A DNA stretch of 64,000 nt from Paraburkholderia silvatlantica (GCF_003096715.1 NZ_QEOL01000012.1:1-64000), one strand, 5' to 3'. Counted from the stretch's first letter, positions 44,743 through 53,818 are shown. The notes: generated from the letters alone by a model not told the origin. Translations and numbers: made by a program.

Positions 44743-45219
44743 ATGCGCGTATTTGTCACTGGGGCGACTGGCTGGGTTGGCTCAGCCGTCGTTCGGGAAC
44801 TGGTTGAAGCGGGACATCAGGTCATCGGTCTGGTCCGCTCCGCACAGGGTGTAGAGAAACTTGTCGCCGCCGGTGCGCGATCGCTCGTCGGCTCACTCGA
44901 AGATGTCGAGCGCTTGCGCGAGGGGGCTTCCGAAGCGGATGCGGTGATCCCTTTTCATGCAATCGGCGAAACGGGCGTTGCGCTCAAGGACATCGCTGGG
45001 GCCATCAGCCGTAGCCTGGGCTTACCGCTGGTTTCACTCTCACCGGACGAGGCCACTGAGCATTTCGGATGGTTTGCGCCATTCGCGGCAATTGACGCGC
45101 CTGCTACGAGTGATCGCACGCGGGCGCTGTTGGGCTGGACGCCTGAGCACGCTGGCCTTCTCGCCGATCTTACGCAATCCGGTTATTTCAGCATCGGATC
45201 GGCCACATCCTCCCACTGA
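44743..45219 (+). CDS. internally deleted NAD(P)-binding epimerase-like protein
   Basis: A 158-residue SDR-type protein, about half the length of its neighbour. Residues 1-70 match the neighbour's N-terminus (MRVFVTGATGWVGSAVVREL; ADAVI), and from FHAIGETGVALKDIAGAISR onward it matches the neighbour's C-terminus (EHFGWFAPFAAIDAPATSDR). About 150 residues of the catalytic middle, including where the active-site Tyr-Lys would be, are missing without breaking the frame. AGGAGG just before ATG 44743 is intact, so it is probably translated. It likely binds dinucleotide but is not an active enzyme; it may be a recent pseudogene. Confidence 0.8.
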   Translation: MRVFVTGATGWVGSAVVRELVEAGHQVIGLVRSAQGVEKLVAAGARSLVGSLEDVERLREGASEADAVIPFHAIGETGVALKDIAGAISRSLGLPLVSLSPDEATEHFGWFAPFAAIDAPATSDRTRALLGWTPEHAGLLADLTQSGYFSIGSATSSH

Positions 45220-45239
45220 ATACACCGAAGGAGCCCGGA

Positions 45240-46205
45240 ATGCGGGTTTTCATCACGGGCGCCACAGGCTTCATAGGCTCCGCTGTCGTTCGCAGTCTCG
45301 TCCACGCCGGCCATGAGGTTACCGGCCTTGTACGCTCGGCGAATGCCGCTGCGTCGCTTGAAGCCCTGGGGGCTCGGGCTTGCCGCGGGTCGATCGAGGA
45401 TCTCCATGTCCTTCGGCGGGCTGCGGCAGCTGCGGACGGCGTCATTCACACCGCCTTCTTTCATGCGCTCTCGCAAGCCAGCCCAGGTACCCGTGTACGA
45501 ATCCTCTTCGGCGGTCGCCCGACGAATATTGTCGAGCGGTTCACAAGTGCGGCCGTCGGAGCAGAGCGGCGCGCCATCGAGACATTCGGTGGCGCACTCG
45601 AAGCAGGGAAAGGCTCGCTGGTTATTGCGTTTCCGACGATGGCGATGGCCCAGGGGCGTCCGGCGCTTGAAATTGACGCCGCTGATCCCGGCGCGGTGGG
45701 CGGGCTCAGGGCGCAATCTGAAAAGGCAGCACTGGATCTCGTCGCAAGCGGCGTGCATGCCACGGTCGTCCGGTTGCCTCCGTCGGTGCATGACGAAACC
45801 AGGCTCGGGCTCGTCACGCGGTTGATCGAGATCGCGCGGAAGAAGCGGATTTCCGCCTATCCGGGTGACGGGAACAACCGATGGGCTGCCGTGCACCGGC
45901 TCGACGCAGCGCTGCTGTTCCGGCTTGCGCTCGAAACCGGCGAGGCGGGGGCCCGCTATCACGCTGTGGCCGAGGAAAGCATCCCGTTTCGTGAGATCGC
46001 GGAGGCGATTGGACGCCATCTCGACGTCCGGGTCATGCCTTTATCGGCTGAAAACGCCGCGAGGCATTTTGGCTGGCTGGCGCCCTTTGTCAGCGCCGAT
46101 AACCCGGTTTCCAGTCAGGCCACGCGGGAACGACTGGGCTGGGAGCCGCGGCATCCGCAGCTGATGACCGACCTTGTGGCTTCCTTGCGTGACGGACGTC
46201 GTTAG
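45240..46205 (+). CDS. extended SDR, NAD-dependent epimerase/dehydratase family
   Basis: Full-length 321-residue extended SDR. The N-terminal Rossmann motif is MRVFITGATGFIGSAVVRSL, followed by VTGLVRSANAAASLEALGAR, SIEDLHVLRRAAAAADGVIH and, near the C-terminus, RYHAVAEESIPFREIAEAIG. The usual YxxxK is not obvious, a trait shared with atypical SDRs of this group. It starts 20 bases after its shortened paralogue and precedes a CocE-type hydrolase. Control by the divergent AraC regulator is likely. Substrate unknown. Confidence 0.92.
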   Translation: MRVFITGATGFIGSAVVRSLVHAGHEVTGLVRSANAAASLEALGARACRGSIEDLHVLRRAAAAADGVIHTAFFHALSQASPGTRVRILFGGRPTNIVERFTSAAVGAERRAIETFGGALEAGKGSLVIAFPTMAMAQGRPALEIDAADPGAVGGLRAQSEKAALDLVASGVHATVVRLPPSVHDETRLGLVTRLIEIARKKRISAYPGDGNNRWAAVHRLDAALLFRLALETGEAGARYHAVAEESIPFREIAEAIGRHLDVRVMPLSAENAARHFGWLAPFVSADNPVSSQATRERLGWEPRHPQLMTDLVASLRDGRR

Positions 46206-46326
46206 CGTCTCTCGTGCTCCGGACATGGCACCGGGTCACCAACGCGTGATTGCCGTGTACGCGGAAACGAGCGCCCGCCTGAATGGCCCGGCGAAGCGGG
46301 TTCCACAACAACGAGGAGTAGTGCGG

Positions 46327-48129
46327 ATGCGTTTAACCAGACTTGCGCCGCTTGCCGCGGCCTTTTTTATCGCGTTCGCGCAGCCGGCACGGGCTGTGCG
46401 TGTCGACAGTGGCGTGCCGGGGATGCTATTCGATCATGATGTGCCTGTCGCCATGAACGATGGCGCAAAACTGAGCATCAACATCTATCGTCCGGACAAG
46501 CCTGGCCGTTACCCGGTGCTGATGCTGATGGGGCCTTATGGCAAAGACACCAGCATGGCCGATGCGCCTGCGTACAGGACGTCGTGGGCCAAGCTCATCG
46601 CGAAGTATCCCGACCTGTGCAAGATGTCGTCCTGCCGATATATCCGGTTCGAGGCTCCCGATCCGGAACGCTGGGTTCCGAACGGCTATGTTGTTATCCA
46701 CGCCGACGTGCGTGGCGCTGGCGCATCACCGGGTGTCCTCGATCCTTTTTCGCCGCGCGAAACGCAAGACTACGCGACGCTGATTACCTGGGCTGCGCAT
46801 CAGCCATGGAGCACAGGCAAGGTTGGTCTGCTCGGTACATCGTTCCAGGCAATCAACCAGTATCAGGTCGCCGCTCTCAAGCCCGAAGGCCTCGCCGCGA
46901 TCCTCCCCTGGGAAGGCGCCTTCGATCAATATCGCGAGATCGCTTACTACGGGGGCATCCTCAACGTGGCGTGGCAGTTCTGGTGGGAACATCAGGTCGT
47001 GCCTAACCAGAACGGCAACGCCGGGACGCCGTTGATTGATTCCATCGGGGGCGGCAAGGACACCGGCTTACCGCTTTCGCAGGCGCGTCTGAATGACAAC
47101 CGCATCGATCCCGTCGGAGCCTTCGCCAGGCATCCGTTCGACGACGCCTGGTATCGCGGGCGCACACCGGACGGGCGCCGGATCACGGTGCCGTTGCTCG
47201 ACGTCGCCAACTGGACCGACTGGAGCACGCAGGGCTATCTTGCGGCGGCCAGCAGGCAGAAGTGGCTGCGCATCCAGACCGGCGACCACTTGACGCCCTT
47301 TTATTCGGACGAGGCGCTGGCGTTGCAAAAGCGCTTCTTCGATCATTTCCTGAAAGGCATCGACAACGGCTGGGAACAGGAGCCGCGTGTCGCCGTGCAG
47401 GTCAGGCGCCCAGACGGCACGACTTGGCGAGACGAGAAGGCGTGGCCATTGCCTGATACGAACTGGCAACCCTACTACCTGGACGCCGCGAGCGGATCGA
47501 TGGACCCGGCGCTCGAAGCCGCCCCGACAGCTGCGAAATCCTGGCCGGGTTCAGGTGAAGGGCTGACATTTACGACCGCGCCATTTACGAACGAAACCGA
47601 GTTCACGGGTCCAGTCGCTTTGCGACTGTGGGTCAGTTCCTCGACGGCAGATATGGACATTTTTGCGGCAGTCCGGCTCATCGATCCCGAAGGCCGTGAT
47701 GTCACTTTCATGGGAAACAGCGATCCGAACGTACCGCTCGATCTTGGCTATCTGCGGGGTTCGCACCGTGCAGTCGACCCGGCGAAATCCACGGTCTGGC
47801 AGCCGTTTCATCCGCACCTTGCTGCCGAGCCCATGACACCTGGACAACTGTATCCTGTTGACGTGGAGTTCACGGAGCCCACGAGCATCCTGATTCCCAG
47901 GGGGTACCGCCTGGCCCTGACGATCCAGGGGAAGGACTTCGGCTATGGACCCGGCGCGCCCGTTGTGCATGCGAAAGACTACGCTCTTCCGGACGACAGC
48001 CATTCCGGGCTGTTCTTCGCAGCTCATCCCAATCGCGATCCCGCCCTGTACGGTGGAACGGACACTGTCGTAACGGGTAGCCAGCATGCATCGTACTTGT
48101 TGTTGCCTCACGTCCCGCCTCGCAGCTGA
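46327..48129 (+). CDS. CocE/NonD-family serine hydrolase, exported
   Basis: Alpha/beta hydrolase of about 600 residues from the X-Pro dipeptidyl-peptidase/cocaine esterase family. A signal peptide (APLAAAFFIAFAQPARAVRV) predicts periplasmic location. The hydrolase domain has GYVVIHADVRGAGASPGVLD and the nucleophile elbow GLLGTSFQAINQY (Ser in GTSFQ, a variant of the usual GxSYxG), the His region is TGDHLTPFY, and the jelly-roll C-domain is present (FTGPVALRLWVSSSTADMDI). The frame is open from 46174 but GAGGAG and the signal favour ATG 46327 (GTG 46321 possible). It may cleave an ester or amide. Confidence 0.9.
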   Translation: MRLTRLAPLAAAFFIAFAQPARAVRVDSGVPGMLFDHDVPVAMNDGAKLSINIYRPDKPGRYPVLMLMGPYGKDTSMADAPAYRTSWAKLIAKYPDLCKMSSCRYIRFEAPDPERWVPNGYVVIHADVRGAGASPGVLDPFSPRETQDYATLITWAAHQPWSTGKVGLLGTSFQAINQYQVAALKPEGLAAILPWEGAFDQYREIAYYGGILNVAWQFWWEHQVVPNQNGNAGTPLIDSIGGGKDTGLPLSQARLNDNRIDPVGAFARHPFDDAWYRGRTPDGRRITVPLLDVANWTDWSTQGYLAAASRQKWLRIQTGDHLTPFYSDEALALQKRFFDHFLKGIDNGWEQEPRVAVQVRRPDGTTWRDEKAWPLPDTNWQPYYLDAASGSMDPALEAAPTAAKSWPGSGEGLTFTTAPFTNETEFTGPVALRLWVSSSTADMDIFAAVRLIDPEGRDVTFMGNSDPNVPLDLGYLRGSHRAVDPAKSTVWQPFHPHLAAEPMTPGQLYPVDVEFTEPTSILIPRGYRLALTIQGKDFGYGPGAPVVHAKDYALPDDSHSGLFFAAHPNRDPALYGGTDTVVTGSQHASYLLLPHVPPRS

Positions 48130-48138
48130 GTCAATATC

Positions 48139-48720
48139 GTGGCGGCTTCAATGATTCCGTATCTTGCCGTTTTCCTGACACTGCTCGTCGGCGCATCGCT
48201 CTTGATCTCCGCTGCGTTGACAGGTGTGCCGACGCTTTCATCAGGAAGATCGGAAGTGGACGACATTGTCGCATTGCTCGAGCATGCGAAGCTGCCAAAG
48301 CACGCGTTGATCGTCGATCTGGGAAGCGGATGGGGCGCGCTCGTCATTGCGCTGGCTCGAGCATTCCCCGAGGCGTCCGTTCAGGGCGTGGAGATATCGT
48401 TATTTCCGTATCTGGTATCGCGCCTGAGAACGCACCACCTGCCTAACGTGTCGCTGAATTGGGGGAATTTCTTTCATGGCGATCCCGGCAACGCCGATGC
48501 AATCGTCTGTTATCTGATGCCGGGCGTTATGGCGAAGCTGGGCAACTTCCTTGACAAGGCTGCCAGGCCAGGAACCTTCGTCGTGACCAACACATTCCTG
48601 TTCCGGGAGCGCCGGGCGTCGGCCGTGCGCCGGAGAGGATTACGCGGGAGCGTCGCCCTCTACATCTGGCCCGGTCGTCATTGGGCGGTCAAGGACGGCG
48701 ACGACATCGCCCGGGTCTGA
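48139..48720 (+). CDS. membrane-anchored class I SAM-dependent methyltransferase
   Basis: Protein of 193 residues with an N-terminal hydrophobic helix (YLAVFLTLLVGASLLISAAL) and a small Rossmann methyltransferase domain. Motif I is ALIVDLGSGWGALVIALARA, followed by VQGVEISLFPYLVSRLRT, NVSLNWGNFF and ADAIVCYLMPGVMAKLGNFL. It resembles small methyltransferases of unknown substrate. GTG 48139 is used; ATG 48151 is possible. It follows the CocE-type gene by nine bases and is probably in the same operon. Confidence 0.85.
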   Translation: MAASMIPYLAVFLTLLVGASLLISAALTGVPTLSSGRSEVDDIVALLEHAKLPKHALIVDLGSGWGALVIALARAFPEASVQGVEISLFPYLVSRLRTHHLPNVSLNWGNFFHGDPGNADAIVCYLMPGVMAKLGNFLDKAARPGTFVVTNTFLFRERRASAVRRRGLRGSVALYIWPGRHWAVKDGDDIARV

Positions 48721-48791
48721 GATGCATGTCAAGAGGCAAGGGGAGACGACAACACAGTCACCTTCTCCTCCCACTGCGCGACATCCACTTT

Positions 48792-50225
48792 TCAGTCGCG
48801 GATCGACACGTCGTCCAGGCGACGCGGCAATTGAACCGCCGAGATAAATGCAAGGGCGTGAATACCGCAGAGAACCAGAAACGCCCACCCATACGCGCTC
48901 GAAACCGCATGGCTAACGCCGGGGGATTTTAGCTTCCACGCCAGGAACGTGGCGCACAGCGTCGTCATCGTCGGTCCACCGAGGCGCTGGACGATGTTGA
49001 GCGAGGTTGTCGCCATCGGCAATTGCTCCCGGCGCACTGAAGCATAGGCGGCGCTCAGTGACGGCAGGCCCACGCCGCTCATGCCCAGTCCCCGTAAAAA
49101 CAGAGCGGGTAGGAGAACCAGCAGATTCAGCCCGTTGGCCGCGAGGTACAGCATGGGCAGTGTAGCGACGAGTGTCAGGAGGGCACCTGCCGCAGACACG
49201 CGCCGAATGCCGAATCTGTCCGTCAGCGCGCCCATGAAGGGATTGGTGAGCATCATGCCGATGCCAAGCGGCGCGAGCATCCAGCCCATTTTGCCGGGCG
49301 CCTGGCCACACGCCTGGATGAGAAAGGCCGGGATGAGCATCTGGCCGGCGAACATGCCGCCGTTCGATAGAAATTGCGTGATGGCTGCGGTGGAGAAGAC
49401 CTTGCCCTTGAACAGCCGCAGATCAATCAGCGCATCGTCGCCCTTTCGCCGCACCGTCCAGAGGAAGGCCGCCATCATCGCGACGCCGGTTGCCAGAATA
49501 CCGCGTCCCGCCATGTGGTCGAGGCGCCCGGAGCCATACAGAAACATCACCAGCCCGGGCGAGAGCAACGCGAGACCGAACCAGTCCAACGTTCGCCGCG
49601 TCGTCTCATTCTGATCGTTCGGGAGGAACAGGATCACCAGCACAAGTGCGATGCCTCCGATCGGCAGATTGACCAGAAACAGCCAGCGCCAGGACGCATA
49701 TTGCAGGATGGCGCCTGCGATGATGGGACCCAGGACCGGGGCCAGCAGCACAGGAAGCGCCATATAGCCTGCTACGCGGGCCATGTGCCTGCCCGCAGCC
49801 CGAGCGATCATCATCTGCGTCATAGGCGCGAGGAGCCCGCCGCTGACGCCCTGCAGGACACGGAACCCGATCAGCGAGGGCGCCGACCAGGCAATGCCAC
49901 ACAGCGCCGAGCACAGCGTGAACGCGGAGAAGCACCACAGGTAGAGCGCCTTTGCGCCGATGCGGTCGACCAGCCATCCGTTCAGCGGCAGAACCAGAGT
50001 GAGTGCCAGCAGATAGCCGCTCGTGACCCACTGGATCGTCGAAAGGCTGCTGTTGAGTTTCACCGCGAGGTTCGACAGTGAGACGTTGACGATCGTCGCG
50101 TCGAGCTGGGCGAGCAATGCCCCGAAAAGCGCGACGCCGGCAATTTTCCAGACCGAAGGATCAAGCCGGTCCGTCGCAGGCGCGTCCGCGGTATCAACGG
50201 CTTTTTCAGGAGGGGTTTGTGACAT
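48792..50225 (-). CDS. DHA2-family MFS drug exporter (EmrB/QacA type)
   Basis: Proton-coupled exporter of about 477 residues with the drug:H+ antiporter-2 pattern: LDATIVNVSLSNLAVKLNSS in the first helix, VTSGYLLALTLVLPLNGWLV with motif A (DRIGAKALYLWC), and motif C region LAPVLGPIIAGAILQYASWR. Twelve to fourteen hydrophobic helices are evident. ATG 50225 (or 50234) overlaps the end of the small membrane protein gene. It is the last gene of the MarR-led operon, so its expression is probably released when MarR binds an inducer. Confidence 0.93.
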   Translation of the reverse strand: MSQTPPEKAVDTADAPATDRLDPSVWKIAGVALFGALLAQLDATIVNVSLSNLAVKLNSSLSTIQWVTSGYLLALTLVLPLNGWLVDRIGAKALYLWCFSAFTLCSALCGIAWSAPSLIGFRVLQGVSGGLLAPMTQMMIARAAGRHMARVAGYMALPVLLAPVLGPIIAGAILQYASWRWLFLVNLPIGGIALVLVILFLPNDQNETTRRTLDWFGLALLSPGLVMFLYGSGRLDHMAGRGILATGVAMMAAFLWTVRRKGDDALIDLRLFKGKVFSTAAITQFLSNGGMFAGQMLIPAFLIQACGQAPGKMGWMLAPLGIGMMLTNPFMGALTDRFGIRRVSAAGALLTLVATLPMLYLAANGLNLLVLLPALFLRGLGMSGVGLPSLSAAYASVRREQLPMATTSLNIVQRLGGPTMTTLCATFLAWKLKSPGVSHAVSSAYGWAFLVLCGIHALAFISAVQLPRRLDDVSIRD

Positions 50226-50535
50226 GGCCACCATTGAAACGGCCGAAATGCCGCGCCGAAAACAGTGAGATCAGGAATGCGCCGGCACCCAAAGCGAGGA
50301 TGTCTGCCGTATCCCTCAACTGGAAATCGCCGACGCGGCAGACCAGCAGGTAGCCGATAACGATATTGAAGAAACCCCAGAGCACGTTGACGCTCGATGA
50401 AGACAGGCCTTCTCCAGGCGGCTTGGCGAACGGGCTCTGGAATCGCCGCCCCATCATGCCGCTCACGACATGCGGCACAGCGTTCGCCAGGAAGAAACCG
50501 CCGAGGAAATAAGCAAGCAGGAAAAGCCAGGACAT
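50206..50535 (-). CDS. small membrane protein of unknown function
   Basis: A 109-residue protein with three hydrophobic segments (WLFLLAYFLGGFFLANAVPH, VLWGFFNIVIGYLLVCRVGD, DILALGAGAFLISLFSARHF) and a conserved-looking middle (GMMGRRFQSPFAKPPGEGLS). AAAGGAG before ATG 50535 fixes the start. It sits one base from the isochorismatase-family gene and overlaps the exporter gene, so it belongs to the operon. Function unknown; possibly an accessory to the exporter. Confidence 0.85.
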   Translation of the reverse strand: MSWLFLLAYFLGGFFLANAVPHVVSGMMGRRFQSPFAKPPGEGLSSSSVNVLWGFFNIVIGYLLVCRVGDFQLRDTADILALGAGAFLISLFSARHFGRFNGGHVTNPS

Positions 50536-50536
50536 T

Positions 50537-51100
50537 TCAGGTGCTCCTTTTCGAAAGGAGATTGACAATCTCCCTGGTTGTGCCCGTCTCGCCGAGTTTC
50601 GGAAAGATTCGCTCAAGGCTGTTGGCGTGCGCTTGCGCGCTGATATCCGTCATGGCGTCCACTGCGAGGGTGACGTTGAAACCAAGTTCATGGGCCTGCC
50701 GCGCGGTTGATTCGACACCCACGCTCGTCGCAACGCCGCAGATCACCACCTGGGTGACCCCGGCGGATTTGAGGTGCGCCTCGAGACCGGTGCCGGTGAA
50801 CGCCCCCCAGGTTTTCTTGGATACGAGATGATCCTGCGGTTGCTGATTCAATTCCGGCAGCAGCTCGGACCAGTCCGGCGGGAGCGCGCCGCCTGCGTGA
50901 TGCTGCTCAGTCCGGCCCGGCGCCGTTCCGACGACGTTCACCAGCACGACGGGAAGACCGTGCTGGCGGAAATTTGCCGCCAGATGACAGGCGTTCTCCA
51001 GCACGTTCGTGAAGGGATGGGCAGCGGGAATCGATGCAACGATCTTCTGCAGGTCAATGACGATCAGCGCAGTTTTGAGGTCCAGTCGAGTTGCATTCAT
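50537..51100 (-). CDS. isochorismatase-family cysteine hydrolase
   Basis: A 187-residue alpha/beta hydrolase of the isochorismatase/nicotinamidase superfamily. The catalytic triad is visible: Asp in LIVIDLQKI, Lys in LVSKKTWGAFTGTGL and Cys in VVICGVATSVGVESTARQAH, with the cis-peptide before the Cys loop. Substrate is unknown (an amide, isochorismate or similar). It lies between marR and the exporter genes, suggesting that the operon both modifies and exports the inducing compound. Confidence 0.93.
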   Translation of the reverse strand: MNATRLDLKTALIVIDLQKIVASIPAAHPFTNVLENACHLAANFRQHGLPVVLVNVVGTAPGRTEQHHAGGALPPDWSELLPELNQQPQDHLVSKKTWGAFTGTGLEAHLKSAGVTQVVICGVATSVGVESTARQAHELGFNVTLAVDAMTDISAQAHANSLERIFPKLGETGTTREIVNLLSKRST

Positions 51101-51172
51101 GCAGGTATCCTAAGGAATTGAGGTTGATCTACCTCTGCACTGCACCGCCAACGGCGGTGGTACGAGCGAAGG

Positions 51173-51604
51173 TCAGGAATCGCCGACCTGCCGGATGACC
51201 GCGATCGCAGCGACAAGTGCCTTCAGGTCGGCGGGATCGAGTTGGCCGAGGGCCCCGACCAACCAGTTTCGCTTCATGGCGCGGTGGCTTGTTCTCACCG
51301 CCACGCCAGTCTCGGTCAACACAAAAAGGATCTGGCGACGATTCGTCGGGTGGGGCTGACGCTCGATCAGCCCTTCCTGCTCAAGACTTGCCAGAATGAC
51401 GCCCATCGACTGCGGCTTCATCAGTTCGGCGCGCGCCAGATCCGCGGTCGTCATGGGTCCGACCTGTTCCAGACGAGCGAGGACGCCCATCTGCGAAAGG
51501 GCCAACTCGGTCGGATTGGCTTCAGTGCGTAGTCGCCGCAGCAATCGACTGATCGCGGCCGTGAGATCCTTCGCAACAATGTCCAGGGAGGAATCGACTG
51601 TCAT
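51173..51604 (-). CDS. MarR-family transcriptional regulator
   Basis: Winged-helix repressor of 143-144 residues: ELALSQMGVLARLEQVGPMT, TADLARAELMKPQSMGVILA (recognition helix), LEQEGLIERQPHPTNRRQIL (wing). The coding start is GTG 51607 or ATG 51604; there is no ribosome-binding site, and a TATAAT only about 10 bases upstream suggests a leaderless or near-leaderless mRNA. A perfect palindrome covers its promoter, so it is very likely autoregulated and represses the hydrolase, membrane protein and exporter genes downstream. Confidence 0.93.
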   Translation of the reverse strand: MTVDSSLDIVAKDLTAAISRLLRRLRTEANPTELALSQMGVLARLEQVGPMTTADLARAELMKPQSMGVILASLEQEGLIERQPHPTNRRQILFVLTETGVAVRTSHRAMKRNWLVGALGQLDPADLKALVAAIAVIRQVGDS

Positions 51605-51615
51605 CACCGCACTAT

Positions 51616-51652
51616 ATTATATGAAAGATAAACTTGCAAGTTTATCTTTCAT
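51616..51652 (-). promoter_or_regulatory. marR promoter and 32-bp palindromic operator
   Basis: Bases 51621-51652 form a perfect 32-bp palindrome; each half is ATGAAAGATAAACTTG or its complement. On the reverse strand a TATAAT (-10) occupies 51621-51616 and abuts the palindrome, whose body covers the spacer and -35 region. MarR proteins bind such dyads and block RNA polymerase. Confidence 0.85.
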
Positions 51653-52293
51653 TAACGGGCATCTCTGCAGGAAACGGGGCCTACAGGCTCAAGGAAGCCT
51701 TCTATGGGATCTTCTATGGGATCTACGGCTGTGAGACATCCCGACGAGACATACGAAGCCATTCTGCGAACGATATAAGTCCATCCCGCACGGTTTGCAC
51801 GGTCGTTTCGAGCCGTTGATAAAGGCATTTCAGACCTGGATTCCATGGCGTTGGCGGACTTGCCTGGGTTTGAAGCGCCAGAGAAGCCGCCGCGCGAACG
51901 GACGCCATCAGCACATGAGCCGAAAGCTACAGCGGGCACATATCAACACGGGCGCGATTGATCGGAGAAGGGCTAATTTAGCCCAAATTAACCGCGAAAA
52001 ACGGATATCCAAAAAATGTCGAGCGCACCAGGAAAGGCTCACCCCTAAACCCTTTAGGGCGCCGCGGCGAAGTATTACGCCCTTCGGCGGTCGCAGGCCG
52101 CCGGCTTCGGCTAAGCGGGGCAACTGTTCAATCAATCCAGCCATATCGCTTGAATCTGCACCAAAGAACGGCGAGTCATCGCGGATCTCACGAAACCAGT
52201 CTCCCTGGTTGATGTAACTTTTTTGGGTAAGTGAGCGGTAAGTCAGTCGGCCCTAGAGTACCTCCGCGTGCTACCTCTACCTCAGGACCGACA
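51653..52293. other. intergenic stretch with a possible gene remnant
   Basis: About 640 bases. On the reverse strand 52225-51908 gives a continuous frame (KSYINQGDWFREI; FFGADSSDMAGLIEQLPRLA) that looks protein-like in its first half and degenerates after GLGVS. I do not recognise the family, and no start signal is seen, so it is at best a gene fragment. The 3' end carries the leader of the MipA/OmpV gene. Confidence 0.35.
51700..51723. repeat. tandem duplication of a 12-mer
   Basis: TTCTATGGGATC occurs twice back to back at 51700-51711 and 51712-51723. It is a simple slippage duplication in non-coding DNA. Confidence 0.85.
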
Positions 52294-53109
52294 GTGAACA
52301 CAACCATTTTCTTCAAGCAACGGATTTTCTGGATCGTCTTGACCGCCCTATATTCAAGTGCGGCATGCGCCGGTCCCGATCGTCCGGAATTGCCCGATGC
52401 GGACGATTCGGGACTGACCATTCTAAACAATGCGACCAACGTCACGCACTGGGGGCTTGGCGCCGGCGCCGGAATTGAATCGGCCCCCTACAAAAACTAT
52501 GGAACGAAGTTCACTCCAATTCCGCTGTTTTACTTCGACAACAAATGGATCCACGCATTCGGCACCGAGCTGGACGTCAAGGTTGGCAAATGGGCTGGCG
52601 TCAACCTCGCGCTGCGCGGGAGCTATGCCGTCGGCGATGGCTACAAGGGTTCGGATGCTGCAATCCTGAACGGGATGCAGGATCGTAACGGTGCATTCTG
52701 GTACGGTCCGGTGCTATCCTGGAGTACGGCATACGGTACCCTGTCGGGCAGCTTTCTGGAAGGCGGCAACAAAGGGCAGCAGGCGGAAATCGGTTTCTTC
52801 AAGGAATTCGAATACGGCAGGTTCACACTCGCGCCTCATGCCGGCATCGAGTGGCTCAGCAATAAGTACGTCGATTATTATTACGGTGTGCGACCGTCCG
52901 AGGCGCGTGCCGGACGCCCCGAATATACGGGAAGGTCCACCTGGAACGAATCGGTCGGCGCGCGGATCGACTACAGGTTGACCGCGCATCAAGGCCTGTT
53001 GCTTGACGTCGGCGTGTCGCATCTCGGTGCAGGCACGACCGACAGCCCGCTGGTCGGCAAGCGCTACGTACCGCAAGTAAAAGTCGCCTATCTTTACCGA
53101 TTCAGGTAA
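52294..53109 (+). CDS. MipA/OmpV-family outer-membrane protein
   Basis: Outer-membrane barrel of about 271 residues. GTG 52294, preceded by AGGA, starts a signal peptide (FFKQRIFWIVLTALYSSAAC, cleaved near CAG). The mature part has the MipA/OmpV pattern GLGAGAGIESAPYKNYGTKF, PIPLFYFDNKWIHAFGTELD, LAPHAGIEWLSNKYVDYYYG and a terminal strand ending in YRFR. Relatives scaffold murein synthases or are porins induced by two-component systems. It starts seven bases before the response regulator gene, so the three-gene signalling set is co-transcribed with it. Confidence 0.9.
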   Translation: MNTTIFFKQRIFWIVLTALYSSAACAGPDRPELPDADDSGLTILNNATNVTHWGLGAGAGIESAPYKNYGTKFTPIPLFYFDNKWIHAFGTELDVKVGKWAGVNLALRGSYAVGDGYKGSDAAILNGMQDRNGAFWYGPVLSWSTAYGTLSGSFLEGGNKGQQAEIGFFKEFEYGRFTLAPHAGIEWLSNKYVDYYYGVRPSEARAGRPEYTGRSTWNESVGARIDYRLTAHQGLLLDVGVSHLGAGTTDSPLVGKRYVPQVKVAYLYRFR

Positions 53110-53116
53110 GTCCACG

Positions 53117-53818
53117 ATGTCGCGAGTCGCACTTATAGAAGATCACGCACGGCTGGCGCAGATGGTCCGAAAGGCGCTGTCAGCTGCCGGAATCGAGACC
53201 GATGTGTTCAGCAACATATCCCAGGCCGAATACGGCGTACGTCGCGCCGAGTATGGCGTGCTGATTGTGGATCGGGGCTTGCCTGATGGAGATGGACTGA
53301 CATTGCTGCGCAATCTGCGCTCGGCCGGATTCATGACACCCTGTCTGATGTTGACCGCCCGGGATGCACTGCACGACCGGGTGGACGGTCTGGAAAGCGG
53401 CGCCGACGATTACGTAACCAAGCCGTTCGCAATGAGCGAGCTGGTTGCACGCGTGCGAACCCTGATGCGGCGCCCCCCCACGCTCACCAGCCTGAGTGCA
53501 TCGTTCGGCGACGTCAGGATCGATCCACAGCACCGTACGCTTCATTGCGGCGAGCATTCGACCCAGTTGGCGCCCGCCGAACTTCAGATCATCTTGATGC
53601 TGGTGAAGTCCAACGCAGGCACCGTGCGCCACGCAGAGCTGGAACATGCGGCGTGGGGCATGACAGAAGCGGTCACACCGAATGCGCTCGAGGTCACCGT
53701 CCACCGCCTGCGCAAGAAACTCACCGCTGTTGGTGCGGCTGTCCGGATCATCAATGTACGCGGAATTGGCTTCACGTTGCACGACCGTCCTGTAACTTTG
53801 GACAAAAGTGATCGATGA
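53117..53818 (+). CDS. OmpR/QseB-like response regulator
   Basis: Response regulator of 233 residues with an intact receiver: ALIEDHARL, phospho-acceptor Asp in VLIVDRGLPDGDG, LMLTARDAL and DDYVTKPF. The winged-helix domain reads LAPAELQIILMLVKSNAGTV, NALEVTVHRLRKKLT and IINVRGIGFTLHD. It resembles regulators paired with MipA/OmpV genes. Its stop overlaps the next ORF by ATGA. Confidence 0.93.
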   Translation: MSRVALIEDHARLAQMVRKALSAAGIETDVFSNISQAEYGVRRAEYGVLIVDRGLPDGDGLTLLRNLRSAGFMTPCLMLTARDALHDRVDGLESGADDYVTKPFAMSELVARVRTLMRRPPTLTSLSASFGDVRIDPQHRTLHCGEHSTQLAPAELQIILMLVKSNAGTVRHAELEHAAWGMTEAVTPNALEVTVHRLRKKLTAVGAAVRIINVRGIGFTLHDRPVTLDKSDR

